Assembly (NCBI GenBank): GCA_947473305.1
Contig: CANJCB010000013.1
Span: 1 to 64,000, forward strand
Direction of reading: 5' to 3'
Length of the DNA stretch: 64,000 nucleotides
Source: Rhodospirillales bacterium
Lineage (GTDB): Bacteria; Pseudomonadota; Alphaproteobacteria; ATCC43930; CGMCC-115725
Both the position numbers and the translations under genes were made by a program. The notes under the pieces are model-generated. The model did no database searches. It worked only from the letters and a program-made list of their open reading frames with translations, and was not told the origin of the DNA. Positions 27,605-36,436 of the stretch are shown here, in pieces (position 1 is the first letter of the stretch; every line of letters begins with the position of its first letter).

Positions 27605-28453
27605 TCAGGCCCTCGCGCCCCGTCGGCCTGCGGGCTGGCGATACCAGCGGATGGCTCCCAGCAAGGCGATCCCCAATCCGATCGCCAGCACCACGGGTGC
27701 AGGCCGGACACCCGCCTGGAAGGTCCAATTGACGCTCAAGACCCGCATCGGGTCCACATGAAGCACAAGCCAGAACCACCCGGCCTCGCCCAGCGCCGTC
27801 AGCAGCCCGGCAGCGATCCCCAATCCCAGAACCCAGCCGGTCGCCAGATGCCCGCGCTTGGCGAAACCCCAGGCCAGCAGGCGATATCCGATGAGCCAGA
27901 GGTAAAGCCCGGCGACGATGGTGGGCTCCCATTGTTCCAGCTTCGACTGCATGAAATAGTGGATGCAGGCGAGGCCCGCGATCCCATAGGCGATGCGATG
28001 GAGCGTGGACCAGCGCCGCCCAAGCCGCCGCACTATGGCGTCCGTGGAAGTCGCGGCCAGCGCCGCCAGTCCCAGGAGCGCCACGAAGCCGATGGTGAGA
28101 TAGATCCGCAGCGCGATCTCGGAAGCGACTTTGCGGAGGTCGAAAGCCTCGTCCGCCGCATAGAGCGTGAGATGGATCATGACGTAAGCGAAGGCCGCCA
28201 CGCCCAGCATGCGCCGCACCAGCACGAGGCTCGGCCAGCGCAGGATGTCCCGTAGCGGCGTGATCGCCAGAGCCAGAAACAGGAAGCGCAACGTCCAGAG
28301 CCCGATCTGATGGATCGCCTCCGTCAGCGGCCGCGATCCGAGCATGCCCAGGGGATATGAGGCCGCCGCCCAGAGCGCCGGGGCGAAAAGCGCCAGGAAC
28401 ACGATGAGCTTCGGGGGCGAAAGGCGGCCGCTGTAATCACGCCATGGAATCAT
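27605..28453 (-). CDS. msrQ: MsrQ-like heme-binding membrane subunit
   Basis: A 282-residue polytopic membrane protein of the ferric-reductase-like transmembrane family, best matching MsrQ (YedZ), the heme b subunit that passes quinol electrons to the periplasmic methionine-sulfoxide reductase MsrP. Helices carry the heme-ligand His residues in AIHQIGLWTLRFLFLALAI, VMIHLTLY and LHRIAYGIAGLACIHYFM. It is longer than Escherichia coli MsrQ by roughly 70 residues, with extra C-terminal membrane helices. No msrP lies next to it; the upstream gene encodes a DUF5666-like secreted protein. Its partner is therefore uncertain. Confidence 0.78.
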   Translation of the reverse strand: MIPWRDYSGRLSPPKLIVFLALFAPALWAAASYPLGMLGSRPLTEAIHQIGLWTLRFLFLALAITPLRDILRWPSLVLVRRMLGVAAFAYVMIHLTLYAADEAFDLRKVASEIALRIYLTIGFVALLGLAALAATSTDAIVRRLGRRWSTLHRIAYGIAGLACIHYFMQSKLEQWEPTIVAGLYLWLIGYRLLAWGFAKRGHLATGWVLGLGIAAGLLTALGEAGWFWLVLHVDPMRVLSVNWTFQAGVRPAPVVLAIGLGIALLGAIRWYRQPAGRRGARA

Positions 28454-28481
28454 GCGCTGCCTGTCGCCCTCTTCAGCATTC

Positions 28482-29084
28482 TCACATCGGCGGCTTGACG
28501 CCGTCCTTCTCCACCGTCACCCGCGCGGCGGAGAGGCTGCCATCCGCCTTCTTCTGCGCGAAAATGAAGACTGCGGCGCCGGCTTTCAAGGCCGAAGCGT
28601 CTGAGGGAGCATAAGCTACCACTGGCGTGTCCGGCGTCACGAAGACCTCGGCGTCGGTGCCCTTGTAGTTGACCTTGATCGACTGCGATCCGGGCGCCGC
28701 CGCGATGCCGGTCACCACCGCGTTGGTCATGAGGCTGTCGGGCGCCAGGTCCCAGGGCGTCTGCCCCTCGGCCGTGGCACGCGCCGATTCCGGCAGGAAA
28801 TGCAGCTCCAGCGCGTGCAGCTTGCCGTCGGTGCCCTTGACCGAGGTCGAGGCCACGAAATCACCGGCCTTGATGTCGGAGAAACTCTTCTTCACCACTG
28901 CCGCGACGGTGAAATTGGCATCGAGCGCGATGGTCGCGGAAGAGCCTTCCCGGGTCTTCACCACCAGGGTCTGACCGTCGAGCTTTTCGACCGTGCCCCG
29001 GATCCGGGACGGCGTCGTCTGTGCCAGAGCTGGAAGACTGAGAAGGGCGACCAGCGCCCAGACTAAAGCAAAAGTGCCGCGCAT
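28482..29084 (-). CDS. Secreted DUF5666-like protein
   Basis: A 200-residue protein with a Sec signal (LVWALVALLSLPALAQ) and two repeated OB-like beta modules: SRIRGTVEKLDGQTLVVKTR with KAGDFVASTSVKG, and a second from AVVTGIAAAPG to KAGAAVFIFAQK. Such modules are found in DUF5666-type envelope proteins. Databases sometimes label close relatives as metal ABC transporter permease, but no membrane helices beyond the signal are present. ATG 29084 follows GGGAG. It is 28 bp upstream of msrQ on the same strand, a likely operon partner. Confidence 0.75.
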   Translation of the reverse strand: MRGTFALVWALVALLSLPALAQTTPSRIRGTVEKLDGQTLVVKTREGSSATIALDANFTVAAVVKKSFSDIKAGDFVASTSVKGTDGKLHALELHFLPESARATAEGQTPWDLAPDSLMTNAVVTGIAAAPGSQSIKVNYKGTDAEVFVTPDTPVVAYAPSDASALKAGAAVFIFAQKKADGSLSAARVTVEKDGVKPPM

Positions 29085-29192
29085 GCCCTTATCTCCCGGT
29101 TGGAACTCGTCAGTAATATGGCGTGGTAGCATGGCGCCGCCCGCCGTGGGCGGGCATGATGGTCACAATCGCGCGACCGTGCTGTGAGACAG

Positions 29193-29483
29193 TCAGCCGG
29201 GACCGCCATAGCGCTTGAGATCCCTGCCGTCGATATGGACATTGGCGTCCGGTCCCAATTCGCGGGCGCGAAGCTTTGCCTCCGCCACCCGTTCGAATTC
29301 CGTGCGGTGAAGATGGAGAAACTCCACGCATTGCTCGGGTGTCGGCCGCATCTGCAGCACCCCGTGGATGGTCCGCCGCGTGACCAGCACCAGACCGCGA
29401 TACTCGCCGAGTTCCACGTCGAACTCGACCACCTCTCGCTCTTCATTCCAACGCGGATCACCGGGAAAACTGAAGATCGGCAA
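29193..29483 (-). CDS. DUF1488 family protein
   Basis: A small cytoplasmic protein of about 96 residues resembling DUF1488: a FSFPGDPRWNEEREVVEFDV start, a strand LVLVTRRTIHGVL, and a helix ending EFERVAEAKLRARELG. The function of the family is unknown. The TTG at 29483 follows AGGAGG by four bases; the ATG at 29501, six codons upstream, has no Shine-Dalgarno sequence but cannot be excluded. Confidence 0.7.
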   Translation of the reverse strand: MPIFSFPGDPRWNEEREVVEFDVELGEYRGLVLVTRRTIHGVLQMRPTPEQCVEFLHLHRTEFERVAEAKLRARELGPDANVHIDGRDLKRYGGPG

Positions 29484-29579
29484 AATTCCTCCTCGGGGCA
29501 TGACTGCCCGGACGAGAAGCCTATAGGGCGGCGAGGCTCCTCATGACAATATCCCGCGCCCAAAACGAAGAGAGCAGGG

Positions 29580-30512
29580 ATGGCGGGAATACCGGTGGCT
29601 GAGGAAAAACAGCGCAGAGGCCTGAGCGACGGGGGCGCCTACGTCATCCTGACGATTGCCATGGCGGCCTGGTCGGGGAATATCGTGGTGGCCCGCGCCA
29701 TCGTCGACGTGGTTCCGCCCTTCGTCTTCAGCCTGGGGCGCTGGAGCATCGCTTTCCTGGCCGTGCTCCCCTTCGTGGCGGGAGAGCTTTATGCCAAGCG
29801 GGCGATCATTTTCCGGCAATGGCCGTTGCTTCTGTTCCTGGGCGTCTTGTCCGTAACCCTGGCGAACGGCTTGACTTATGTGGGCGCCACGATGTCCACG
29901 GCCATCAACGGCGCGATGGTAACTTCAGCAGGACCCATGGCGACGGTAGCGGTCGCCTATCTCTATTTTCGGGAAAGGGCCTCCTGGCGACAGATCCAGG
30001 GGATCGTGCTGTCGAGCGTGGGCGTCTTGACGATCCTGGCTCATGGGAGCGTCGAGAACCTCGCCCAATTGAGTTTCAATTGGGGCGATCTTCTCTATTT
30101 CTTCGGCATCCTCGCCTGGGCGCTCTATAGCCTGCTCCTGCGGCGGGTTTCTCCAGAACTCTCGCCCCTGGTGGTCGTCACCCTGATGTTCGCTGTCGGC
30201 ATCCTGACCTTCTTGCCGCTCCACCTCATCTTCGAGGAAAAGTCCTTCGGCGAAATTCCGCCGACGCTTCCGGTGATCGCCGCCTTTTTCTATGTGGGCC
30301 TTTTTCCTTCGGTGCTCTCCTTCATTTCCTGGAACGTGGCGGTGAAGGTGATCGGCACCAATCGAGCCATACCTTTCAATCATCTCAATCCCTTGATCAC
30401 GACGATGCTCGCCTTTCTCTTCCTTCACGAGGAGATCGCGGCCTATCATCTGGCCGGCGCCGCGCTTATCTTCGCCGGCATCTTCCTCGCGGGGCGCAAG
30501 TCTCGTCCCTGA
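29580..30512 (+). CDS. EamA-family (DMT) transporter
   Basis: A 310-residue inner-membrane protein with ten predicted helices in two EamA repeats. The first contains LGRWSIAFLAVLPFVAGE and the second LNPLITTMLAFLFLHEEIA, the usual end-of-repeat signature. Such proteins export metabolites or amino acids; the substrate cannot be told. It diverges from the DUF1488 gene and is followed by a thioesterase 30 bp downstream. Confidence 0.88.
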   Translation: MAGIPVAEEKQRRGLSDGGAYVILTIAMAAWSGNIVVARAIVDVVPPFVFSLGRWSIAFLAVLPFVAGELYAKRAIIFRQWPLLLFLGVLSVTLANGLTYVGATMSTAINGAMVTSAGPMATVAVAYLYFRERASWRQIQGIVLSSVGVLTILAHGSVENLAQLSFNWGDLLYFFGILAWALYSLLLRRVSPELSPLVVVTLMFAVGILTFLPLHLIFEEKSFGEIPPTLPVIAAFFYVGLFPSVLSFISWNVAVKVIGTNRAIPFNHLNPLITTMLAFLFLHEEIAAYHLAGAALIFAGIFLAGRKSRP

Positions 30513-30542
30513 CCCTCAAAGCAACTTCCGGAGACCGATGAA

Positions 30543-30977
30543 TTGCCGCTTGCGAACACTGATCCTGCCTTCGATTTCCGTAAAGCCGGCTTCGGCGAAA
30601 TCATGGGGTTCGAGCGTCTGGAATGGGGAACTGGACATGCGAAGCTCGCCTGCGACCTGAAGCCCTATCACATGAACCCCCTGGGCATCGTCCATGGCGC
30701 GGTCCTGATGGCGCTCCTGGACGTGACGGGCTGGCTCGCCGGCGCCTGGGTGGGCGATCCCAACAAGCGCCGCTCCGCCGTCACCGCCAGCCTTACCTCA
30801 AACTTCGTGGGCCAGGCGCGCGAAGGCCGCATCATCTCCACCAGCAAGTTGATGCGCGAAGGCAAGACGCTCTATTACTGCCACACCGAGGTCCATGACG
30901 AAGCGGGCGAGCTCCTGGCCTATGGGTCTTCGAGCTACCGGATCCGCCCCCCGGTCCCGGCCAAAGTCGCCGGCTGA
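30543..30977 (+). CDS. PaaI-like hotdog thioesterase
   Basis: A 144-residue hotdog-fold acyl-CoA thioesterase: YHMNPLGIVHGAVLMALLD carries the family's HG motif around the central helix, followed by TASLTSNFVGQAREG and a last strand AYGSSSYRIRPP. It hydrolyses some acyl-CoA, probably aromatic or short-chain. The start is unusual: a TTG at 30543 lies nine bases behind GGAG, while an ATG at 30538 is out of frame and would give only a short unrelated peptide. Confidence 0.85.
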   Translation: MPLANTDPAFDFRKAGFGEIMGFERLEWGTGHAKLACDLKPYHMNPLGIVHGAVLMALLDVTGWLAGAWVGDPNKRRSAVTASLTSNFVGQAREGRIISTSKLMREGKTLYYCHTEVHDEAGELLAYGSSSYRIRPPVPAKVAG

Positions 30978-31043
30978 TCGAAGGGGCCGGTTGCCATCCT
31001 GCTTTCCGCCCCGCAAAATCGCTTAACGAAAGGGAGAAACGCC

Positions 31044-31679
31044 ATGTTCACGCTCTATTTCAGCCCCGGCGCCTGTTCCACCGCGTCCCACATCACGCTT
31101 GAGGAAACCGGCGCTGCCTATGAACACAAGCCGATCCTGCTCGCGAACAAGGAGCAGCTGAGCGAGGCCTATCAGAAGATCAACCCGCGCATGAAGGTCC
31201 CGGCGCTGCAGCTCGAGGACGGCTCGGTGATCACCGAGAACACGGCGATCCTCTATTACCTCGGAAAAAAATATCCCGACGCGAAGCTCCTGCCCCAGGA
31301 CACCCTGGGCGAGGCGCGCTGCATCTCCTTCAACGCCTGGCTGTCGAACTCCGTCCACCCCTGCTTCACCCACGTCGCACGGCCTGAACGTTTCACCGCC
31401 GACGAAGCCGGCAAGGATGGCGTCAAGACCCAGGGCAAGGCTTCCTTCTGGAAAGCGCTCCAGGAGATCGATTCCCATCTCGCGGGCAAGCAGTTCATCC
31501 ATGGCTCGGATTACACCTGCTCCGACGCCTATTCCCTGGTGTTCCTTGGCTGGGGCACCCGGATCGAGCTGCCGGTGAAGGAACTCACGAACTATCAGGC
31601 CATGAAGGACCGCGCCCTGAAGCGCCCCGCCGTCCGCAAGGTGCTGGAGCGCGAGGACAACGTCCTACTGAAGTCCTGA
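31044..31679 (+). CDS. Beta-class glutathione S-transferase
   Basis: A 211-residue protein with a thioredoxin-like N-terminal domain (FTLYFSPGACSTASHITLEE, the beta-class Cys at residue 11; PALQLEDGSVITENTAILYYL is the glutathione-binding Pro and Glu-Asn/Ser region) and a helical C-terminal domain. It conjugates or reduces small electrophiles with glutathione in the cytoplasm. AGGGAG stands nine bases before the ATG. Confidence 0.92.
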   Translation: MFTLYFSPGACSTASHITLEETGAAYEHKPILLANKEQLSEAYQKINPRMKVPALQLEDGSVITENTAILYYLGKKYPDAKLLPQDTLGEARCISFNAWLSNSVHPCFTHVARPERFTADEAGKDGVKTQGKASFWKALQEIDSHLAGKQFIHGSDYTCSDAYSLVFLGWGTRIELPVKELTNYQAMKDRALKRPAVRKVLEREDNVLLKS

Positions 31680-33485
31680 TCAGGGACAGTTCAGCGGATA
31701 GGCGTAGTTCTGCTGCGGATTGAAGCGCAGCCGGCGGGTTCCGATCTCGATATCCAGGATAACCGGCGGGACGGTCTTTAACGCGCCGGCCCGCGCCGCC
31801 GTGCGGACGTCCGGGCAGGAGATTTGCGGCCCTGACAGGCTGCCGAACATCGACCAAAGGCCATCGGCGCCCCGCTTGAAAACGGCGGCGTTATTGACCG
31901 CGGGGGACACGTTGTTGGGGCCGATGAGGATGATCTCCTCGGCCCCATCCCCATCGATATCCAGGAAGAAGGCATCGCATTGCACCGCTCGATTGTGGAG
32001 ACAGCCGGGCGCATTGTAAGTGGACTTCCAGTCCTGGGCGAGAAATGCCTCGGGCACCGCCCTTCCCTCGGGATGGGCCGTGATATTACCGGCCAGTTCC
32101 AGCGCGGTCGGCGGAGCGAAGCCCGGCCCGTAGCGATTGGTGAGCTTCAAGGCCGTCTCGGCTTGCTGGCGGATCGCTGCGGCATTTTCTCCAACCTGTA
32201 GATCCTTCAGGCGCTCAAGCGCCTCCCGGCCATAGCGCGCGCCGTCGAAGCGCAGGTATTTGAAATCGAACTGGGCAACCGGGACCTTGCCCGCTTCGAG
32301 CCGCGCGACCTGATTGGCCACCGCGATGCGGGCCGGGTCGGCAATCGGCGTGAAAAAGGCCAGGATCAGGCCCAGGACAATCACGGCGGTCGCGATGTTT
32401 ACAGTCTCCAGTCGTCTCAGCCATTCACCCCGCATCACCAGAGCCCAGACATAGCCCAGGGCATAGCAGACCAGAACGCCGATAGTCGCGGCGACGAAGA
32501 TCCGGGAACTCGTCCAACCGCGCTGTTCCACTCGAAGGAAGAGGGCATAACCCGCAAGTCCCACGAGCACAGGCAAGGTAACAACCGCGAACGATCCCGC
32601 GTAGCGCAGGAGCCGGGGCGGCGCGCGCTCCGCCTGCCCATCCTGATAGGCAGAGTTCACGAGCACTATGAGCGCCACCGAGGCGGCGATTAACAGCCAC
32701 ACGGCGAACCTCGTCCGCCACAAGGGATCGAGGCCGGTGAAAGGTAAGGCCACCACGAAACCCACGGCAATGAGCGTCATCAGCGGCAACAGCCAGGACA
32801 GCAGGGTGAGCTTCAGGGTCCGGATGCCGCGCACGATGGCGACCCGGATATCTGTCAGATGGATTGCCGCGGCCAGCGCAAGCGTGGTGATCGGCAGGGC
32901 GAACCAGCGATGTTTGATAAGGTCCGAAAAGAACCTGATCTTGAGAAGCTCGAAAAGCTCTGTGCCCAGCGTCAACACCCCCCAGAAAAGCCCGACGAAG
33001 ACCGCCGAGAAGATCAATTGGACGGCACATTTCCAGGCTTCGTCGAAATAGCGCGAATAGCTGGCCGGGATTTTCCGCTCGGCCTCGCTGGGGATCACTA
33101 GGCATTGGGCGATGAAAAGCGACAAGGCGATGGCCGCAAGCACCATCGGCGAGGGATAGCCCAGGACCGAGGGCTCCAAACCATAGGGCCGCTCCGCACC
33201 CCGATAGATATCGCAGGCCGCAAGCCCCCCGACAAACACACTGGCAGCCAAGGCCCAGAGGGCCAACCGCGAGACCTTGAGCACTCCAAGATCGAGCAGC
33301 AGGAACACGGGAACGAAGAGCGCCACCGCGAAAAGCGGCGCGAAGATCATCGGTTGCGTCGCGGGCCAGACCGGCCCATCCGTAGACCGGACCAGGAGAT
33401 AAAGCGCCAGCCCTTGCAATAGGCCGATCGCCAGACGTGTCCGCCCCCGCGTACCCTCGGATGTCGCGACAATGTTCTCGGACAT
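31680..33485 (-). CDS. DUF4153 polytopic membrane protein
   Basis: A 601-residue protein with about twelve to thirteen membrane helices in the first 420 residues and a soluble C-terminal part. DUF4153 features are the PASYSRYFDEAWKCAVQLIF segment and the Trp/Gly-rich helices. The C-terminal third holds FDFKYLRFDGARYGREALER and a Cys-containing FG-GAP-like strand around FFLDIDGDGAEEIILIG, which looks calcium-binding. The function is unknown. ATG 33485 follows AGGGGGC, removing 146 codons of an artificially long open frame. It is convergent with the GST, whose stop directly abuts. Confidence 0.82.
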   Translation of the reverse strand: MSENIVATSEGTRGRTRLAIGLLQGLALYLLVRSTDGPVWPATQPMIFAPLFAVALFVPVFLLLDLGVLKVSRLALWALAASVFVGGLAACDIYRGAERPYGLEPSVLGYPSPMVLAAIALSLFIAQCLVIPSEAERKIPASYSRYFDEAWKCAVQLIFSAVFVGLFWGVLTLGTELFELLKIRFFSDLIKHRWFALPITTLALAAAIHLTDIRVAIVRGIRTLKLTLLSWLLPLMTLIAVGFVVALPFTGLDPLWRTRFAVWLLIAASVALIVLVNSAYQDGQAERAPPRLLRYAGSFAVVTLPVLVGLAGYALFLRVEQRGWTSSRIFVAATIGVLVCYALGYVWALVMRGEWLRRLETVNIATAVIVLGLILAFFTPIADPARIAVANQVARLEAGKVPVAQFDFKYLRFDGARYGREALERLKDLQVGENAAAIRQQAETALKLTNRYGPGFAPPTALELAGNITAHPEGRAVPEAFLAQDWKSTYNAPGCLHNRAVQCDAFFLDIDGDGAEEIILIGPNNVSPAVNNAAVFKRGADGLWSMFGSLSGPQISCPDVRTAARAGALKTVPPVILDIEIGTRRLRFNPQQNYAYPLNCP

Positions 33486-33653
33486 GATTGCCCCCTGTCT
33501 TCCGGTCAAGGATGCCATGGAGCCGAGCCGTCGGCCATCCCGTTCCAGGCGATTACCGGGGACTTGAGCCGCGACTGTGGCGCAAGCGCGGCGATTTAGC
33601 GATTTCACATCCTGGAACGACGGCCTTGGCATCCCCGGCCATGTGGGGCAGAG

Positions 33654-33663
33654 TTGTGCACAA
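33654..33663. promoter_or_regulatory. Palindrome TTGTGCACAA upstream of the hydroxylase cluster
   Basis: A perfect 10-bp palindrome 30 bp before the start of the first gene of the 33.7-41.9 kb cluster. The form is that of a GntR/FadR-subfamily operator. No such regulator gene lies within the cluster. Confidence 0.45.
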
Positions 33664-33692
33664 TAAGACCGAACCCGAACCAGGAGGCATGG

Positions 33693-34073
33693 ATGTCGCT
33701 CGTCCCGCTGGCTAAAAAAGGCAACTTCTTCCACATCTACGATTTCCGCGTGAAAGCCGGAAAGGGTGAGGAATTCATCCAGTCCTTCAATGACTTCGAC
33801 TATGGGCCGGACAATCCCATGCATAAGTCCCCGGCCCAGGTAAAGGACGGCGTCCTCTGCCGCGACGCCAACGATCCCGACCGTTTCTGGCTGATCGGCG
33901 AATGGTCGGACATCGAGGTTCATAAAAAGATCCGCAAATATCTCGCCGAGGAGATGAAGCCGAGCTTCGTCGGGCTTATCGAGGGCGGCGGCGCCAAGTT
34001 CACTTGCGACTATGGGGAGATCGTCTCCTCGACTCCGCAGGACATCCTCGACAAGGCTAACGCCGCACGCTAG
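33693..34073 (+). CDS. Dimeric alpha/beta-barrel (ABM-like) protein
   Basis: A 126-residue protein with a ferredoxin-like strand-helix pattern: FFHIYDFRVKAGKGEEFIQS, DRFWLIGEWSDIEVHKKI. This is typical of the antibiotic-biosynthesis-monooxygenase / dimeric barrel superfamily, whose members include small cofactor-free monooxygenases and many proteins of unknown role. AGGAGG precedes the ATG. It is 14 bp upstream of the molybdenum hydroxylase large subunit and heads that cluster. Confidence 0.7.
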   Translation: MSLVPLAKKGNFFHIYDFRVKAGKGEEFIQSFNDFDYGPDNPMHKSPAQVKDGVLCRDANDPDRFWLIGEWSDIEVHKKIRKYLAEEMKPSFVGLIEGGGAKFTCDYGEIVSSTPQDILDKANAAR

Positions 34074-34087
34074 GGGGCTTTCGGTCC

Positions 34088-36436
34088 ATGGGTAAGGAAC
34101 AGGGGATTGGCGCGCGCGTCCCGCGTAAGGAAGATGCGCGCTTCCTGCACGGCCGGGGCAATTACGTCTCCGATATGCATCTCGACGGGCAGCGGGAGGT
34201 CGCCTTCCTGCGAAGTCCCCTCGCCCACGCCCGCATCAAGTCGATCCGCTGGCCCGAAGGTGCCCCCATCGTCAGCTGGGCGGAAATGGCTGGCGTCAGC
34301 CCTATCGTCGCGCCCTCGAACCTGCCGACCTTCAAGATTTCCGAACAGCACCCTCTAGCCTTCGAGAAGGTGCGTTTCGTCGGTGAGACGGTCGCAATGG
34401 CCTATGCGCCGACCCGCGCCGAGGCCGAGGACTGGCTGGAGAAGATCGAGGTCGAATACGAAGAGCTGCCGCCACTCATCGACAGCCACCTGGCTCGAGC
34501 GAACAAAGAAGTGCGCGTCCACGAGCATTGGGACGACAACGTCTTCCTGACCCTGAACCTGGACAACGGCTTCGAGGAGAAGTCGCGCAACGCGCCCGTC
34601 GTCGTCAGAAAACAGGTCCAGCTCAACCGCCAGGTCATGGTGCCCATGGAGGGGAAGGCCGCGCTCGCCCAATGGGACGAGCGGGTGGACCAGCTCATTC
34701 TTTACGCCTCGACCCAGATCCCGCACATGATCCGCATCGGTCTGGCGGATGTGCTGGGCCTCGATCATGGGCAGGTCCGGGTCATCTCCCCGGATGTCGG
34801 CGGCGGCTTCGGCTACAAGTGCCAGCTCTTCCCCGAGGATGTCTGCTGCGCCTGGCTCGCGCTCAAGCATCGCCGGCCTTTCCGCTATATCGAGGACCGG
34901 CGCGAGCATCTGGTGGCGGGCGCCAATTGCCGCCAGCATCATTATGACCTGACGGGCTATGCCGACGAGAAGGGCCGGCTCTTGGCGCTCGAGGCCGAGG
35001 TGACGATCGACGGCGGGGCCCATTCCAACTGGCCCTTCACCATCGGCCTCGAACCCGGCCAAGCCACCGGTAACCTGCCGGGACCCTACGAGTTCCAGGG
35101 CTATCGGGTGAAAACCGTTTGCGTCGCCACCAACAAGCCGGGCTTCATGCCCTATCGCGGCGTGGCGCGCACCGGTGTCTGTTTCGCCATGGAATTGTTG
35201 ATGGACGCCATTGCCCGCAAGGTGGGTCGCGAACCCTGGGAAGTCCGCCACGATAACCTCGTGCCGGCCGAGGCCATGCCCTACGACAATGTGGCGAAGA
35301 AACATTACGACAGCGGCGACTACCGCAAGGCGCTGGTAATGGCGCGGGAGAAGCTCGACTTCGCCAAATGGCGTGAACGGCAGAAGACACCCGAGGCCGA
35401 CGGCCGCAAGATCGGCGTCGGCTTCGCGAGCTATTGCGAACAGACGGCCCATGGCAATTCGGTCTTCGCCGCCTGGGGCCTGCCGATCACGCCCGGTTAT
35501 GACCAGGCCTTCGTGCGGGTGACCCCGGACGGCGGTCTCGAAATCCGCGCCGGCGTCCATTCCCATGGACAAGGCATGGAGACGACCTTCGCCCAGCTCG
35601 CCCATGAAGTAATGGGCATCGATATCGCCAAGATGCGGGTGCTTCTGGGCGACACCGGCCTCACCCCTTTCTCGACCGGCACTTACGCGTCGCGCAGCAT
35701 TGTCATGTCGGGCGGGGCGGTGGTCGCGGCCTGCAAGGAACTGGTGCCCCGCTTCGTCGAGATCGGCGCGCATCTCATGCAAGCCGCGGTGGTCGCCTGC
35801 CGCTTCGAGGACGGCCACGTGGTGGGTCCGCAATCGAAGATCTCGGTCAAGGATATCGCCGACGCCTGGTACAAGCATCCGGAGCGCCTGCCGCCCAATG
35901 TGGACCGCACCGGCCTTGAGATCACCATGGCCTATAAGCCCGAACGGGACACCGGGGCCTTTGCCTATGCGACACACGCCTGCGTGGTGGCCGTCGATCC
36001 GGAACTCGGCCATGTGGAGATCCTCGACTATGTGATCGTCGAGGACTGCGGGACCATCGTGAATCCCATGATCGTGGACGGACAGACCTTCGGCGGCGCG
36101 GCCCAGGGCATCGGCACCGCGCTCTATGAAGAAAGCCCCTATGACGCCAACGGGCAGCCGCTGGCCTCGACCCTCGCGGATTACCTTCTGCCCGGCCCGA
36201 CCGAGTTGCCCAACTTCCGCATCTTCCATATGCAGACCCCCTCCCCCTATACCCACAGCGGCATCAAGGGCATGGGGGAAGGCGGCGGCATCGCGCCACC
36301 CGCCGCGATCTGCAACGCGGTCAACGACGCGCTGAAGGAATTCGGGGTCGAGATGGCGGAAACGCCGATGACGCCACGCCGGATTCTGGAGGCCCTGGAA
36401 CAGGCCCAGAAAAACCCAGGGGAGAAGGCGGCATGA
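34088..36436 (+). CDS. Molybdenum hydroxylase large subunit (xanthine dehydrogenase/CoxL family)
   Basis: A 782-residue Mo-cofactor subunit with the aldehyde-oxidase a/b-hammerhead domain (GIGARVPRKEDARFLHGRG start, about 1-140) and two MPT-binding domains. Typical segments are SPDVGGGFGYKCQLFPED, HSHGQGMETTFAQLAHE and the catalytic Glu region GIKGMGEGGGIAPPAAI. The active-site loop reads MPYRGVARTGVCFAMEL. This is neither the AYRCSFR of true CO dehydrogenase nor the AYRGAGR of the common form, so it is not a CO dehydrogenase; the substrate is probably an N-heterocycle or aldehyde. Its stop overlaps the FAD subunit by four bases. Confidence 0.93.
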   Translation: MGKEQGIGARVPRKEDARFLHGRGNYVSDMHLDGQREVAFLRSPLAHARIKSIRWPEGAPIVSWAEMAGVSPIVAPSNLPTFKISEQHPLAFEKVRFVGETVAMAYAPTRAEAEDWLEKIEVEYEELPPLIDSHLARANKEVRVHEHWDDNVFLTLNLDNGFEEKSRNAPVVVRKQVQLNRQVMVPMEGKAALAQWDERVDQLILYASTQIPHMIRIGLADVLGLDHGQVRVISPDVGGGFGYKCQLFPEDVCCAWLALKHRRPFRYIEDRREHLVAGANCRQHHYDLTGYADEKGRLLALEAEVTIDGGAHSNWPFTIGLEPGQATGNLPGPYEFQGYRVKTVCVATNKPGFMPYRGVARTGVCFAMELLMDAIARKVGREPWEVRHDNLVPAEAMPYDNVAKKHYDSGDYRKALVMAREKLDFAKWRERQKTPEADGRKIGVGFASYCEQTAHGNSVFAAWGLPITPGYDQAFVRVTPDGGLEIRAGVHSHGQGMETTFAQLAHEVMGIDIAKMRVLLGDTGLTPFSTGTYASRSIVMSGGAVVAACKELVPRFVEIGAHLMQAAVVACRFEDGHVVGPQSKISVKDIADAWYKHPERLPPNVDRTGLEITMAYKPERDTGAFAYATHACVVAVDPELGHVEILDYVIVEDCGTIVNPMIVDGQTFGGAAQGIGTALYEESPYDANGQPLASTLADYLLPGPTELPNFRIFHMQTPSPYTHSGIKGMGEGGGIAPPAAICNAVNDALKEFGVEMAETPMTPRRILEALEQAQKNPGEKAA

